44,158 nt of DNA from Chara braunii (Eukaryota > Streptophyta > Charophyceae > Charales > Characeae), in the NCBI GenBank assembly GCA_003427395.1, contig BFEA01000204.1, positions 2,350,802 to 2,394,959 on the forward strand. The letters run 5' to 3'. The notes beneath the pieces are model-generated. The model was not told where the DNA came from and searched no databases. It worked only from the letters and a program-made list of their open reading frames with translations. A program made the translations under genes and the position numbers. This document shows positions 11,587 to 22,549 of this stretch, in pieces (the stretch's first letter is position 1; every line of letters starts with the position of its first letter).

Positions 11587-13740
11587 CCTCACCTACTCTT
11601 TGACTTAAAATATACAACTTTTGCCACCCGCTGCTCTTCTTCTTGTTAACACTATTGCTCTTTTTCCTATTCCTATGTTGCTGCCCCTGCTGCTTGCTGT
11701 GGCAACTTCTGTCTGCTCTAGCGACGACGACGCGCCTCGAAAGATTTCCCCCTCATCAAGCAGGCACGTCCCTCAGACGAAGATCCCCCCGCGCCACGCA
11801 ACCACTGGTCCTCCTCCACCCTCTCAAGCTCCTCTTGAGTAATCCTCCCCGGCGGCGTGCAGTCCTCCCTGTTGTACGATTGCCACCGTCCATCTCATCT
11901 TCCTCTATCTGCAATCATGCCTTCGCTCATTCAGTCACCTCCAAAAGTCACGCTCCCCGTCGTTCATCTCGATCTATTCCCGTCGTGCGCATGATGTCAC
12001 AGCGCGGATTTCGTCGTGGCCGCCGTTACTCCGCCGTCGACTGCCTCGCGGTGGCGTTGATCCGCTCCTCCTATGAATCTTGCGGCCACACACAAATTGC
12101 TCGAACACGGCTTCACCGAACACCTGCCATGCCAGTCCCACCGTTGACCCCGTCGCGACATCGCTTTCCACCTTCCTTTCTCGCTGATTGCAGCAGGCTC
12201 ATGCCTACCATCCGCGCTCACGCTAACTTGTCCTGCGGTTGGCCAGTCATTCATCTGCGGCGAAGAACCTTGTCCAGGGCCTGGATTGCCCCGCGAAGAC
12301 CAGGCGGCTACTCTGCCGACTCGCAACCACCGAGCACAGCAGCCACCTGCAGTCCATCGTATCTCGCCATCGCGCTGCTCGCACACCCGCTCAGCTCATT
12401 CGTCCTACAAAACACTGGATCGCCATGTCAAACAGTTTGCGCACATTCTCTCTTAGTTTGTGGAGCAGAAATCTTAGATGTCCATGACTGATTATGGATG
12501 ACCCGCGAGTGTTGGCTTCAGATCTGAGCGAAGGCAAGGAGCAGTCCTCGTACGGCGAGGCGCATTGTGAGATGTTCGAACAGCGATCTCTCGACTGCGC
12601 TGGGGAGCCGACAGGGGGGCTACCCTCTCTCCTTGCACCCGCACTTCACTGATGCAGGCGCTGGTATGCTGAAGAACGCCGTGTTCAAAACTCAGCGCAC
12701 CCTGATCGCGTTCACATTGTCAAAAACAATGCTGAATTTCTCGCTCCTTCTTACGCTGCTGTGGCTGCAATTCCAAACCTTCCAGCGTCGCGCCGCTCAA
12801 TTTCTCCCCCTCCAAGAGATGTCCGGCGACGCTCGGACACGGACAGAGAAGAGCGAGGGCCAGCTCGCCACATCATCGCCCACTCGGCGCCCTCCCCATG
12901 CCAACTCTACCGGTCCTAACGAAAACCAAGGTGCAAACAAAACATTGCTTGAAGAGAAATAGATACGTCTTCTTTTATTTTTTATTATCCTTTTGTCTAT
13001 TTTCCTGTTTTTCACTCCTTTTGAACCGGCATTCGTTCGACAGCAGACGTAGCGCGAACAGGACCTTCCTCCCCTCCTAACAACGGTAGATTGGCTGGAC
13101 AGACATTCTCACCCCCCCCCACAAAATGACATCCTGCATGCCCAGGCTAGTTACCATATTATGACAAACCCAACCTCCACCTAAAAGGGTCCCGGTTATT
13201 TGCAACTACCCGTAGCCTCACAAGGATGGGTGTGAGTAGTTTTCAGCACCACACCCAACCTAGCTGGAGAGCTTCACCGGATTTGAAATAGGTTTGACAG
13301 GGGCGGAACAAGAATGAGAGAGGGACAGAGGGGAGAGAGTTTGCAGCCCGTCAGGGTTGCTTTTTTCCCCCCTGAGACATTTCAACGTCATTGAAATTTC
13401 AACGTCGGTGGTCGTTCGGGAGGGTGGGCATTTTGAGGTTTCGGGGCTTAGCAAGGGGAGGGGCATGCGAAGGACCAGTAGCTTCCCGTAGGAGGCCGAG
13501 GAGGCCGGTCCTTGAGTTTTGAACATTCCGAAATCGAAACGTTGTGGGTCCATTTTTATCAAATAGAAGAGCAGTTCGGATAGAACACGTGCGCGTTGTG
13601 TTCAAATACAAAATGTACCCTCTATACTCGAATTTCAAAAAGCAAAAACTTTTGTGTTTCAATCGCATATTACGTTATCTTTTTTTTTGGGAGGTGAGCG
13701 CCTGACCTTGTGCTCCCCGCCATTGACATGATGCATGCTG

Positions 13741-13746
<6 letters not shown>
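11587..13746. other. Upstream flank of the PWWP gene, no supported gene
   Basis: Pyrimidine-rich on the plus strand just upstream of the PWWP start, then mixed sequence. A 282-codon plus-strand frame (11643-12491) exists, but it is Ser/Arg/Pro-rich with no recognisable domain. The interval probably holds the 5' leader and promoter of the PWWP gene, but I see no clear TATA box at a convincing distance. Confidence 0.4.
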
Positions 13747-13802
<56 letters not shown>

Positions 13803-13892
13803 NNNNNNNNNNNNNNNNNNNNNNNNNNNNNNNNNNNNNNNNNNNNNNNNNNNNNNNNNNNNNNNNNNNNNNNNNNNNNNNNNNNNNNNNNN

Positions 13893-13938
<46 letters not shown>
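13747..13938. repeat. (CT)n - assembly gap - (CA)n
   Basis: A pure CT tract (13747-13802) runs into 90 Ns (13803-13892) and then a pure CA tract (13893-13938). The gap is therefore a compound dinucleotide repeat that the assembler could not close. Its true length is unknown. Confidence 0.95.
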
Positions 13939-13939
<1 letters not shown>

Positions 13940-15577
13940 TTTTTTGTCTATTGGTGGGGAGGAGCACCTGCTGGAAACTGGGTCCAGCGTTCCATGAACA
14001 TCGTTAATAGAGCACCATCCAGAACCCCCCACATATACTTTTCGAGTTATGTACAACGAACATAGCAAAACATGCGCACACCATAATCACTACATCACCC
14101 TTCTTGAACCCCATCAACAAACGAACTACGGGTTGCACACTCGTGCCCTCATGGTAAGTCAATGTGGTATAAGATCTTGGTCACCACAAGAAGTCGTAAC
14201 ATATCTCTAGGCTTTCAGCACAACCTCATTTTTGCATGAACACAATGCGATGGGAGATTATAGGAGCTTTGTTTTCCATATGCCAGACCCACAAAAATAC
14301 AGCAAGAGCTATTGAGTGAATATGCGGATAAATAGCTACGATGCCGGTGTGGGCAGATTGCCAAATGAAATGCTGAAGGGAAAGGCATGGAAAGGAAGAG
14401 GATGTTTTTGATAATCAATATTTCAATGTCACTACTTCATGGACACATAATACTTGCATATCATATGTGAACATATAATTGATGCGTAATCAGTGTTTTT
14501 ATGGCCAAAATGACCCAAATGACAATGTGTATTTCCTTCAAAACTTGCAACAATTACCCCCAACATACGATAATTGATTGTTGCTGATAATTTTAATAAA
14601 GCCACAAACCCAAATTTGGATAGAAATCTCTCTCTCAATCGGTTCACCGGGTCATAACACTAAACAACTTTGTGTCATACAGTTCACACCAAAGTTACAA
14701 CTTTGCAACATCTACAAAACATTTTACCCAAACAAAAGAGCATACACATGTTTAAGGTTTAGGGACGAGATGAGTTGTTCCAACTCAATAATTGACATTT
14801 TCCTTATTTCATAAACACTAAAAGGACTGACAATGGTAGCCGAAATTTTCACAACCAACCCATGTCAATCCTTTGACCACAAATATATAACAATGAGGAT
14901 TTTGTTTTTCTCCCACATCACAAGGGGACCAAACTTTTATGAATTCAACATCTATCCTCTCAAATTGCACGCATTGTCCTCATATGTGGAATAATTATGG
15001 AACTATTAGACATCTCATAAATACACATACCTATCGAAAGTACAATGATTCAATGTATAAATTACATAATCAAGAGAAAAAATCAAGTACTTCTCTATCA
15101 TGCACGCAAGGGAGATAAAATTCACAATAAAAAATTTGATATTGGTCTTATAACAAGAGGATCAATCACTATCTGACCACCTTCTTGACCAACGAATGTT
15201 CAATAATCTCAAAGAGGCAAGAAACCATCTCCAAGTCCACATGAACCAACAAACGTAAGTCTACCCTCTGGTGGAAAAGTTACTGATTTTTTCTCTTAAT
15301 TGTCCAATCATGGACCAACAAATGTTCAATCATCTAAAAAAGGCAAGAAATCATCTCCAATACTATGATCAAAATGTCAAAAGTGAAAATCATTATGACA
15401 TTCATTTTTCAATACGTTCTAAAAAGGTCAAGACAAAATTTTATCATAGCTATGAAACAACCTCTGAGCAACACACACTTGCAGCAACTAACTTAAAACG
15501 GTATTCACCTGTTCGCAGTAGCGGATGCAGATCCCATAGCTCGATCCTTAGTCCTCACCTTACTTGTGTACAGTATC
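13939..15577. other. AT-rich stretch with a possible integrase remnant
   Basis: The base composition drops in GC from about 14.1 to 15.5 kb relative to both flanks. The phrase encoding DQ(R/Q)MFN(N/H)LK(E/K)ARNHLQ occurs twice, around 15190-15240 and 15310-15362, as a degraded direct repeat about 124 bp apart. The second copy runs into a 104-codon frame (15271-15585) with KKVKTKF and NLKRYSPV. This order resembles the C-terminal region of Ty3/gypsy integrases, where a coiled segment with ARxHLQ precedes a VWL-K-T-K and RYxGPF strand. The match is weak and no zinc-binding or DDE core is visible. Confidence 0.3.
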
Positions 15578-16447
15578 TGTGTTGACCCCGAGAGTTGAAC
15601 CCGTGACCTGTGTATTCGCAGCAGTTGGTAGACTGTCGTAAGGTCTGTAGATTGTAGGGGTTCGATCTGTAGACCTGTCGAATAGTGGTCTTAGGGAGTT
15701 CTGGAAGTTGTAGTTATAGGACCTCTGAAAGGTCAAGGTTGTAGTTGCTACAGTTCTTAAAGGTCAAGGTCGTAGCTGCTATAGTATCCGAAAGGCCATG
15801 ACTGAAACTTTCGGAAGGTCCTGGTACTGGTATTTCGAAGCTACTCATGTTTAGGCTGAGGCAAGTGAACAAGTGGTGGAGTTCACCCGTGCTGAGTCAG
15901 CAGTCCCAGTCCCAGTCAGTCCTAGTTCAGTCAAGCAAGTACCGCATGGGACTGTGTGCACCACGGGCATGGGAAAGGGGCAGACCAACAAGATACAAAA
16001 GTATAAATCAAGAGGCAGCGCCCAACCATTCACTCATTCCTACGTAAGCCATGCGGAAACGTTGCCACAACGACTTGTGCGAGGTGGTATGCAATGAGCC
16101 CGAAGAAGAAGTGGGAGAGAAGGAGAGCTTAGTCATAGCGATAGGGGTAGCAGCGACCATAGCCGCCATATATGATAGAAGAGTGTAGCGTGTGTGAGTC
16201 CGTGAGTGTACAGTGTGATGCGTGTGGGATATCCAGGGTGATCCTGTGTGTGAACAACAACCTCGAGTGAGTGACGAACATAGATTTGTACAGGCGCTGA
16301 TGCGCCATAGCCATCTGAAGTGAGATTGTATTTGAACTGTGTTCCTGGTTACCATATCTCTGTGTTTCAAGTGGGCACTTGTCGCCAGTTTGCTGCGCAA
16401 CTTGTTTACATGTGTGTAAAGTGTGAAAAGAAGCGAGTCTGATTGCA
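15578..16447 (+). mobile_element. LTR of a retrotransposon with Met-tRNA PBS
   Basis: The right boundary is well supported: ...GATTGCA ends in CA and is followed directly by ATTGGTATCAGAG, the usual arrangement at the end of plant 5' LTRs. The left boundary is only inferred from a TG (TGTGTTGACC) about 870 bp upstream. Inside are two copies of a ~37-bp repeat (AAGGTCAAGGT-GTAG-TGCTA, about 15728-15796). No partner LTR was identified in the window. The motif GCCATAG recurs on both sides of the PBS. Confidence 0.5.
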
Positions 16448-16449
16448 AT

Positions 16450-16460
16450 TGGTATCAGAG
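16450..16460 (+). other. Primer-binding site, initiator Met tRNA
   Basis: TGGTATCAGAG matches the complement of the initiator methionine tRNA 3' end, the PBS used by many plant LTR retrotransposons. It starts 2 bases after a CA that would end the LTR. The next base (A rather than C) departs from the usual extension. Confidence 0.65.
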
Positions 16461-16607
16461 ATGGTACCCGCTATTCCATGCGCGATGGTCATGTGCCATA
16501 GGGAGAGTTATGCGCCATAGCCGAAGGCGTCATCGGCGAAGCAGTCCGCCATAGCGGATCCGCCGGTTGAAGAAGTCGCCGCTCGCACCTGCAGAGAAGA
16601 CGACGAG

Positions 16608-16610
<3 letters not shown>

Positions 16611-16678
<68 letters not shown>

Positions 16679-16724
16679 GAGCGATACTAGTTCACCACGT
16701 ATCTGCATTGAAGACATCGCTACG

Positions 16725-16781
<57 letters not shown>

Positions 16782-16910
16782 GAGCGATACAAGATTGGTT
16801 CACCACGTACCTGCGTTGAAGAAGAGAAAGAGAGAGAGAGAAAGAGAGAGAGAGAAAGAGAGATGAGCTGAGCGATACAAGATTGGTTGTCACGTACCTG
16901 TGAAGACCGT
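16611..16910. repeat. Composite repeat: (GA)n blocks joined by a conserved spacer
   Basis: Two long (GA)n tracts (about 16611-16676 and 16726-16780) and one impure tract (16819-16863) alternate with a spacer found three times: GAGCGATAC(A/T)AG, then TTCACCACGTA(C/T)CTGC (TTGTCACGTACCTG in the third). The units differ in length mainly through the GA tract. Long Arg/Glu and Ser/Leu frames on the two strands are translations of the repeat. Confidence 0.8.
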
Positions 16911-17046
16911 CGAGCAGTTCCACGAAGAAGAAGAAGAAGGCCATAGCCGCGGAGCTCAACCACAGAGTGACGAAGGAGGTGAAAAAGAGGACAGAGAAAG
17001 AGACCGAAGAGAAAAGTGAAGCGGAGGAAGAAGAAGGGAGAGTTGG

Positions 17047-17067
17047 AAAAAAAAAAAAAAAAAAAAA
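17047..17067. repeat. Poly-A tract
   Basis: 21 consecutive A in a purine-rich stretch. Confidence 0.95.
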
Positions 17068-17176
17068 GGAAGAGACAGTCGGGGTGAAGAAGAAGGAGGC
17101 GAGGCAGGAAAAGGGAAGGAGAAAGGTGGCGACGAAGAGGAAGCCGGCCGCTATAGCCGAACCGGAGTAGATCGAC

Positions 17177-17246
17177 GTTGACCGGGAGTTGATCAGGCGT
17201 TGACCGAGAGTTGATCGGGGGTTGACTGCAATGTTGACCAAGCATT
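17177..17246 (+). repeat. 11-bp minisatellite, unit GTTGAYCRRGN
   Basis: Six GTTGA(C/T) units spaced 11-12 bp (GTTGACCGGGA, GTTGATCAGGC, GTTGACCGAGA, GTTGATCGGGG, GTTGACTGCAAT, GTTGACCAAGC) lead into the LTR end segment. Confidence 0.8.
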
Positions 17247-17254
17247 GTGGTGGA

Positions 17255-17487
17255 GATACGCCCACCGAAGGGAGGTGACAACTCCCGTAAGGTGGAGGTA
17301 AGTCGTGCCTCGCGTAGGCCCTATCCTGTCGTAGGGGCTCGCGAGAGGTATGGCTGGCGCACTCGGGCGGAGCGGCTTGTGGAAGCTCCAAGTATATTTG
17401 CGACGAAGGACTTAAACCAACTCCTGCGTGACGCAACCGGGAGGGTCCCCCGCTGCCCTGTGCGGTGCCGGACCGATGCGCTCGACA
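17255..17487 (+). mobile_element. 3' end of a 5' LTR, Asp-PBS retroelement
   Basis: This 233-bp segment is about 89% identical by eye to 29339-29570 in the same orientation, and both copies end exactly at ...GCGCTCGACA. Here the end is followed two bases later by an Asp-tRNA PBS, which marks it as the end of a 5' LTR. Similarity to the other copy fades just upstream of GATACGCCCACC, where this copy has the 11-bp minisatellite, so the upstream part of the LTR is replaced or strongly diverged. Confidence 0.7.
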
Positions 17488-17489
17488 GG

Positions 17490-17507
17490 TGGCGCCGTTG
17501 CCGGGGA
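17490..17507 (+). other. Primer-binding site, tRNA-Asp
   Basis: TGGCGCCGTTGCCGGGGA is the complement of the 3' end of plant tRNA-Asp including CCA, used as PBS by several plant Ty3/gypsy lineages. It starts two bases after the CA that ends the LTR, and all 18 bases match. Confidence 0.85.
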
Positions 17508-19515
17508 TAACAGTTGCCTGCCGTTGTCCCTTGTGGAACGACATCCGGGTATGAAAAAGTGAGAACTTGGCAAAAAGGAGAAGTTTTCTTTGGACAAATA
17601 TGGTTAATTGCTTGATACCTTGACTATTGTTGAAGATGTCTTAAAATTGCGGCCTAAGTATGAAGTGTTGATTATTAGCATATGCACGGGCTACTTGAGG
17701 AAGGAAGTGTTTGGCTATACACTTAAGTACTCTGATGCATATAATATTGGTCTCAGCGAGCACCTTGTTATCCTAAGTATCTTTGATAATTGGGCGATAC
17801 GTGGCATGTCTGATATGACCTTGATTGAGTTGAGGCCGTGTCCGCATTGTTGGGTATGTCCACTACCAAAGCAAGCTCAGTTGATAACTGTCAAAGCTAC
17901 GAGGCTGGTAACTTATTACGTAAGTAATGCGCTGAGCCTGTTTTGGGAGTGAAGACGTTAAGCTGAGGCATCTCTCCCTTGTCAATAGAGTGTCGCTTTA
18001 GAGGAGGCTTCTAAAACGTGAGCGGCATGGATGAGGGGATGACTGATAAGCGCGAAGTGAGGGGTTTAATGGAAAAAATATTTCCTTGAGTTCAGACTGG
18101 ATTATAGTGTAATAGGTACTGCGATGAATATTGTACTTAGACTCATTGATAGTACCAGTTGGCAATGGGGTGAGTCACTTGGAGATTGTCTAGTTGTAGC
18201 TATCGATAAAGTTAGAGAAGTAGTCGTTATTTGATTAGCGGTATGACTAACCCGAAGAGAGGCTTATGTTTTAAGTGTGTGTAATATATATATATATATA
18301 TATTTATTTTTATAACAATTTTTATCTGGTTGGTGCCATATATTCGTTTTTCTGTACTTTGTTTAATGTATAATTCACGACGTATGTATGAATTGTCTTT
18401 CAGAGGGGACATAAACTTTGCATGAAACCTACAGCTGGCAAGAGACCAGAGGTGAATGGAGTGACTTATTCCTGGGGGAGGTGGTTATTTCTCAAGGGAG
18501 TAAGTCAGCGTGTATAGTTGTCCTCAGTGGAAGTGCATTCTTGAATTATTATCCCATCGTTGAGGCTTAAGGAAACAATTATCATTCGCAAGAATGATAG
18601 TGAGACCCACGCCTGAATTATGTTCCTGGTCCATTAGTGGGATGTTGTTACCTTTCCTATGATAGGAGAGTAACTACATTATCTGTTGAGAAAAGAGGAA
18701 GGGGGGTGTTACCTTGCCGAAACTGTAATGGCCAAGTGGAACAACTACTGCTTAGTGAGAACGGTTCTGGAGTAGCGACCTAGGCTCGTCTCCCGTTAAG
18801 CAAGGCCACCATATTTGTGAGGGTGCGGATTCGCTGTTCGTTGTCCTAATAGGTATAAATGGGGTTGTCCATCTGACCAGGATAGGGTCGGTTAGGTGCA
18901 AGCGCTGGAATCAGAGAGGGTTGCGGTGAGGCTTGATCTTTAGAGCGTGGCTCAAGAGTCAAGATGTTATCTTACGAGGATTACACCGCCTCTTTGTAAT
19001 GTATGCTTAGCTTAAGAGTTGAAGGGGTAACAATTGTATCATGTTATTTACTCATTGCTAGTCTTATTTTTGCCTTATAGAATATGAAATACGTTCTTGA
19101 GAGTTATCTTGTTGCATGACTAGCAGTTGAGTTGGCTTCATGTTGTTGTTTATAAAGCGTATCATGCTTTCCAACTACAACCCTAGTAAATAATTTGTGC
19201 GTATCAAACTGTGCATTACTGTTGTGTATATATGTTATTTATCATGGGTTGTACTATATTTTGGATTCATGTTTGGAGTATCCACGTATTTGGCATATGT
19301 ATATTGTGTCCTTCCTTGATAATAGAAACCATTAGTGGTTAATGCACGAATTATGATTTGAGGGATTTATCAGTCAATATTTATGTTTTATTCCAAGTGG
19401 ATATTTGTTTAAAGGCTCTCTTCGGTATCGCCGTTGGTCTGAATAGGCTCTTATGTGCACTTTCAGGATAAATAGTGGGATAACATTAGTGAGATATATT
19501 TTATATTTGACCTAG
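17508..19515 (+). other. Leader between Asp PBS and gag, no supported gene
   Basis: About 2 kb without a recognisable domain. The longest frame (17608-17952, 114 codons) has no known motif. A short (TA)n tract is at about 18285-18302. The length is large for a retrotransposon leader. Confidence 0.5.
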
Positions 19516-20439
19516 TTGCGTGACTTCCTTCGAGCCTCGACCCTAACACCGCTAGTTGTTGTCCATCAGGTGACGGGGTCGAGGGAACTCGAGATAGCGG
19601 GGTCTCAAAGGAAGATTGGGGTCGAGGAACTTGCCTACGTGCTGGGTGTGCGTGATTGGGAGCGAGACAACCTACCCAAGGTTGAGATCAACTTCTTCAA
19701 GGGCTATCATGTTTCTGACTTCCTTGATAAGTTTGAACAGATAACGTCCCACTGCAAATGGAATGAGGAACAAATGTTGAAAGAGGTGATAAAGTATATC
19801 CATATAGGTTTGAAGGATGAAGTCAGTGGGTTGATTAGAAGAGCAGGGTCATCATGGAGGAGGTTTTATGATGACATGTGAAATAAATACCGGTTAGGTC
19901 AGGAACAACTGACTAAAGACGATCTTGAGAAGATAGATCGGTATAATTATGTGTCATTAGGGCATTTCCTGATAGAATATGAGCGCGCATCCCGCAGGGT
20001 CTGGGCGTTGTCCGAACACGACAAGTGCTTTGTCTTCCTTATGAAATTTACGGATGCCGAACAACGAGATCTGATATGTGGGACAGAAGGAAGGCTCGTA
20101 TAGACGAAATACGAGAGAACTTTGTGCAGGGGTAAAGCACGGGAAGTTGAAGTCATGAACACTATGCCTCATACCTGTGAGAGGACAATTGACGTTTCGA
20201 ATAAGGAGAGAAAAGAGGGACAAAGAGGAGAAAAGCAAGTAGATATGGCACCGCCTATTGCTACATCCGGTCCTCAGAAGGAACGTGCCCGATAGAGTAA
20301 ATTGCCATCTGGAAGTATGACTGATCGTAGAATGAAGAGAATGCGAGACCGACAGACAAAGATAGTATGTGCTTGTTATGGAAAGATTGGTCACACCCCT
20401 CGCAGATGTAAGGTGGCGGAGAAAGCGGTTAAAGGGTGA
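19516..20439 (+). pseudogene. Retrotransposon gag remnant with zinc knuckle
   Basis: One frame reads as a Gag capsid region across four stops (19879 TGA, 20101 TAG, 20293 TAG, 20437 TGA). The start of the capsid segment is KVEINFFKGYHVSDFLDKF, followed by W-N-E-E-Q, KYIHIGLKDEV and, after the first stop, the KYRLGQEQLTKDDL and ALSEHDKCFVF stretches typical of plant retrotransposon Gag. A basic region follows and then a CCHC-type knuckle at 20368-20409, in which the second Cys is Tyr (CACYGKIGHTPRRC), so the zinc site is broken. No ATG begins the frame; it opens after an in-frame TAG with a TTG. Gag would package element RNA in a cytoplasmic particle. This copy is dead. It lies about 2 kb after the Asp PBS and probably belongs to that element. 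Confidence 0.75.
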
Positions 20440-22516
20440 GACCGTTGTGCTTTAGGCAAGGGTTTGACTCCTCCCAATAACTATCACCATTTTACTCGTC
20501 TCGTCCATAGCAAGAAAGCGATATAATGGTGTCAGCAGTTTTGAACGATTTATAAACAAACACTTGAAAGACTATAACAATGTGGAAAGACTCGATTGCT
20601 AGACTAATAGGTGATTATCTGCCTATTTTGCTTTTAAGATGGGCCTTCAAAGTTTTATGGGACTTAGGCTTCATCTCATATATACTTTTGATTTCGAGTG
20701 ACATTACTTTTGGGGATTGTGCGTACATCCTGGATTTGACTATCCGCTCTCTAAGCTGGCTTCAATTTTGATTGGATGCAAGTGGAGGTCTTGTAAGGTT
20801 CGATTGTCCATACGCCGACGTCCTTTCATCTCTGTGAGAACGTTTGGGATCAACTTGTGTATATTAGTCTTTTATAGGGTATGTTGTACAAGGTCATTTA
20901 TTTTGATGGAAACCTGAATTTGTGGTGGTTTGAGGCTTGTGAAGACTTGAGACTCGAGATAATCTGTTTTGATTATGAGAACAATCTTGGTATGGGTTGT
21001 GATTCTCCGGGGTGCAGGATCGTGCGCGTTCTGGTTGTCATTGACATTCTCACAATTTTTTGGCTTTGTGGGTTTTCGGTTTTTTATTCTCATTGACGCA
21101 TGAGAAAGAAAAGAGAAAGTATGAGATAAAAAGGGTGGATGAAGTGTGCGTGCCAAAGTAGGTTCGATGAAGTGAAGAAAGCGTGATTATCGGTGGAGGA
21201 TTTCTGGGAGATTTAAATAATTCAGAAAATTGTACTGAGAGAGAGGTTATGCCAGAGGGCGGCCTAAGCGGTTCATGGTCTTATTGGGACCCATCTCTGG
21301 GTGAAAAATATTTTAAAGATTATATGGAATGCTTATCCTTGAGTGGGAAGGATAACTGAAAGATTTTTGGTTGAGAGATTTGCCTTCATGATATGTATAC
21401 TGCGACCACTCTGTCCTGAGCTCATAACTGTCAGCGAGGGACTCGCGGCAGGGAAACTTGTAATGTATACAGGCCCCTCACTTGACTCTTGGTTATGGAC
21501 TGCGAATGGTTTAGTCTGCGTCAAAGGGTAGGGGTTATACTGTCACGTATACAACAATGTCACCCTACCCAAGGTTCATAGTTGCCAGTAGGGGAAACTC
21601 ACGGAAGGGAAACCTGTCATGTATATGAGACCCTCACTTGACTCTTGGTTGTGAACTGCGAGTGGCTAGCCTGCGACAGTATTTCCCGTGATTGAGAAAA
21701 AAACAAGGAAAAATGGTTAATTATTGTGAGATTTTGGGAAGTATAAACTTCGAGTTTTACTTGGGAAGAAGATTATGAAAGTTCGCTCACTTAGCAAAGT
21801 CTATGAATGAGATTAGTAAAAGGTGTGATGAAAGCGAAAAACCCTACTCAAGAAGGTAGGATTTATGAAAAAAAAGGGTGGTTTTCTTTTATTTTGAAGA
21901 CTGAATGAATACCCCTACCCGTCCGTTTGATGAATAGCTAAGATGAGTGACTTTTGCTCGATAATAATGAATTGTGGGATTGGGCTTAACGGGGCCCTAC
22001 TTATAAGGTACATTTGTGACATATGTAATGATGTCAATCAGTCTAATCATTTGGTTAACTGAAAGATTGAAGTGTCCAGCTAATCCCCACAGTGGGGTGT
22101 TCCTTTGGGGAAAAGCTTGAAAAAGAGTGTATAGATCGGTTGAATTTGAGTAATTGAGGTGTAAAAGGAAAACGGACTAAATGAATATTGAGATCTTGAA
22201 TTTTGACTCACCACTGGGTTTGAGTTTTAGCTAGTGGATTGAATTAGAGGTTGAAGCATGTATGTGCCTACCCGATTATTCGGTTATTGTAATTTTCTAT
22301 TTTTGATCAGGAATTGAATGATATTTTTGACCATTGACTTTCGTCCAACTGTTTTGAAGAAACGAGGCTTGAAAATTGATACAACTTAATGACTGTTTTA
22401 ATCGAGTTAGAGGCTGAGGAGGTTATCATGTACTTCTTTTGAGAACTATATTTGAGGGGTATTCGCGATGATTGTCTGTTGGGACGGGGGCGTCGCTTAA
22501 TAGGGTCCGGGTAGGC
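20440..22516. other. Non-coding internal region of the retroelement
   Basis: No protease, reverse transcriptase, RNase H or integrase motif was found where pol would be expected. Frames are short. A degenerate direct repeat of about 100 bp occurs at 21421-21520 and 21574-21675. Confidence 0.5.
21421..21675. repeat. Direct repeat, ~100-bp unit, 2 copies
   Basis: Both copies share CAGGGAAAC or AAGGGAAAC, then (A/C)TGTATA, CCCTCACTTGACTCTTGGTT and a CTGCGA(A/G)TGG-TAG-CTGCG end. Identity is about 80% by eye, with start-to-start spacing near 153 bp. Confidence 0.75.
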
Positions 22517-22523
22517 TGTCGTA

Positions 22524-22549
22524 CCAAATACCCTTACAAGGGTATTTGG
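22524..22549. repeat. Perfect hairpin at the start of family C
   Basis: CCAAATACCCTT-AC-AAGGGTATTTGG, a 12-bp stem with a 2-base loop. It matches the hairpin at 41093-41110 over the inner 18 bases. Confidence 0.9.

Noticed and set aside
8201-11608. Several plus-strand frames of 100-320 codons opposite the PWWP exon
   Set aside because: Pro/Ser/Ala-rich antisense shadows of a GC-rich low-complexity exon. Only the minus strand carries a conserved domain.
11643-12491. 282-codon plus-strand frame
   Set aside because: Ser/Arg/Pro-rich, no recognisable motif, in a pyrimidine-rich flank where long chance frames are likely.
16508-17544. Minus-strand frames of 257 and 274 codons with long Ser-Leu runs, and plus-strand Arg-Glu frames
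   Set aside because: They arise from (GA)n/(CT)n tracts and run across an LTR end and PBS.
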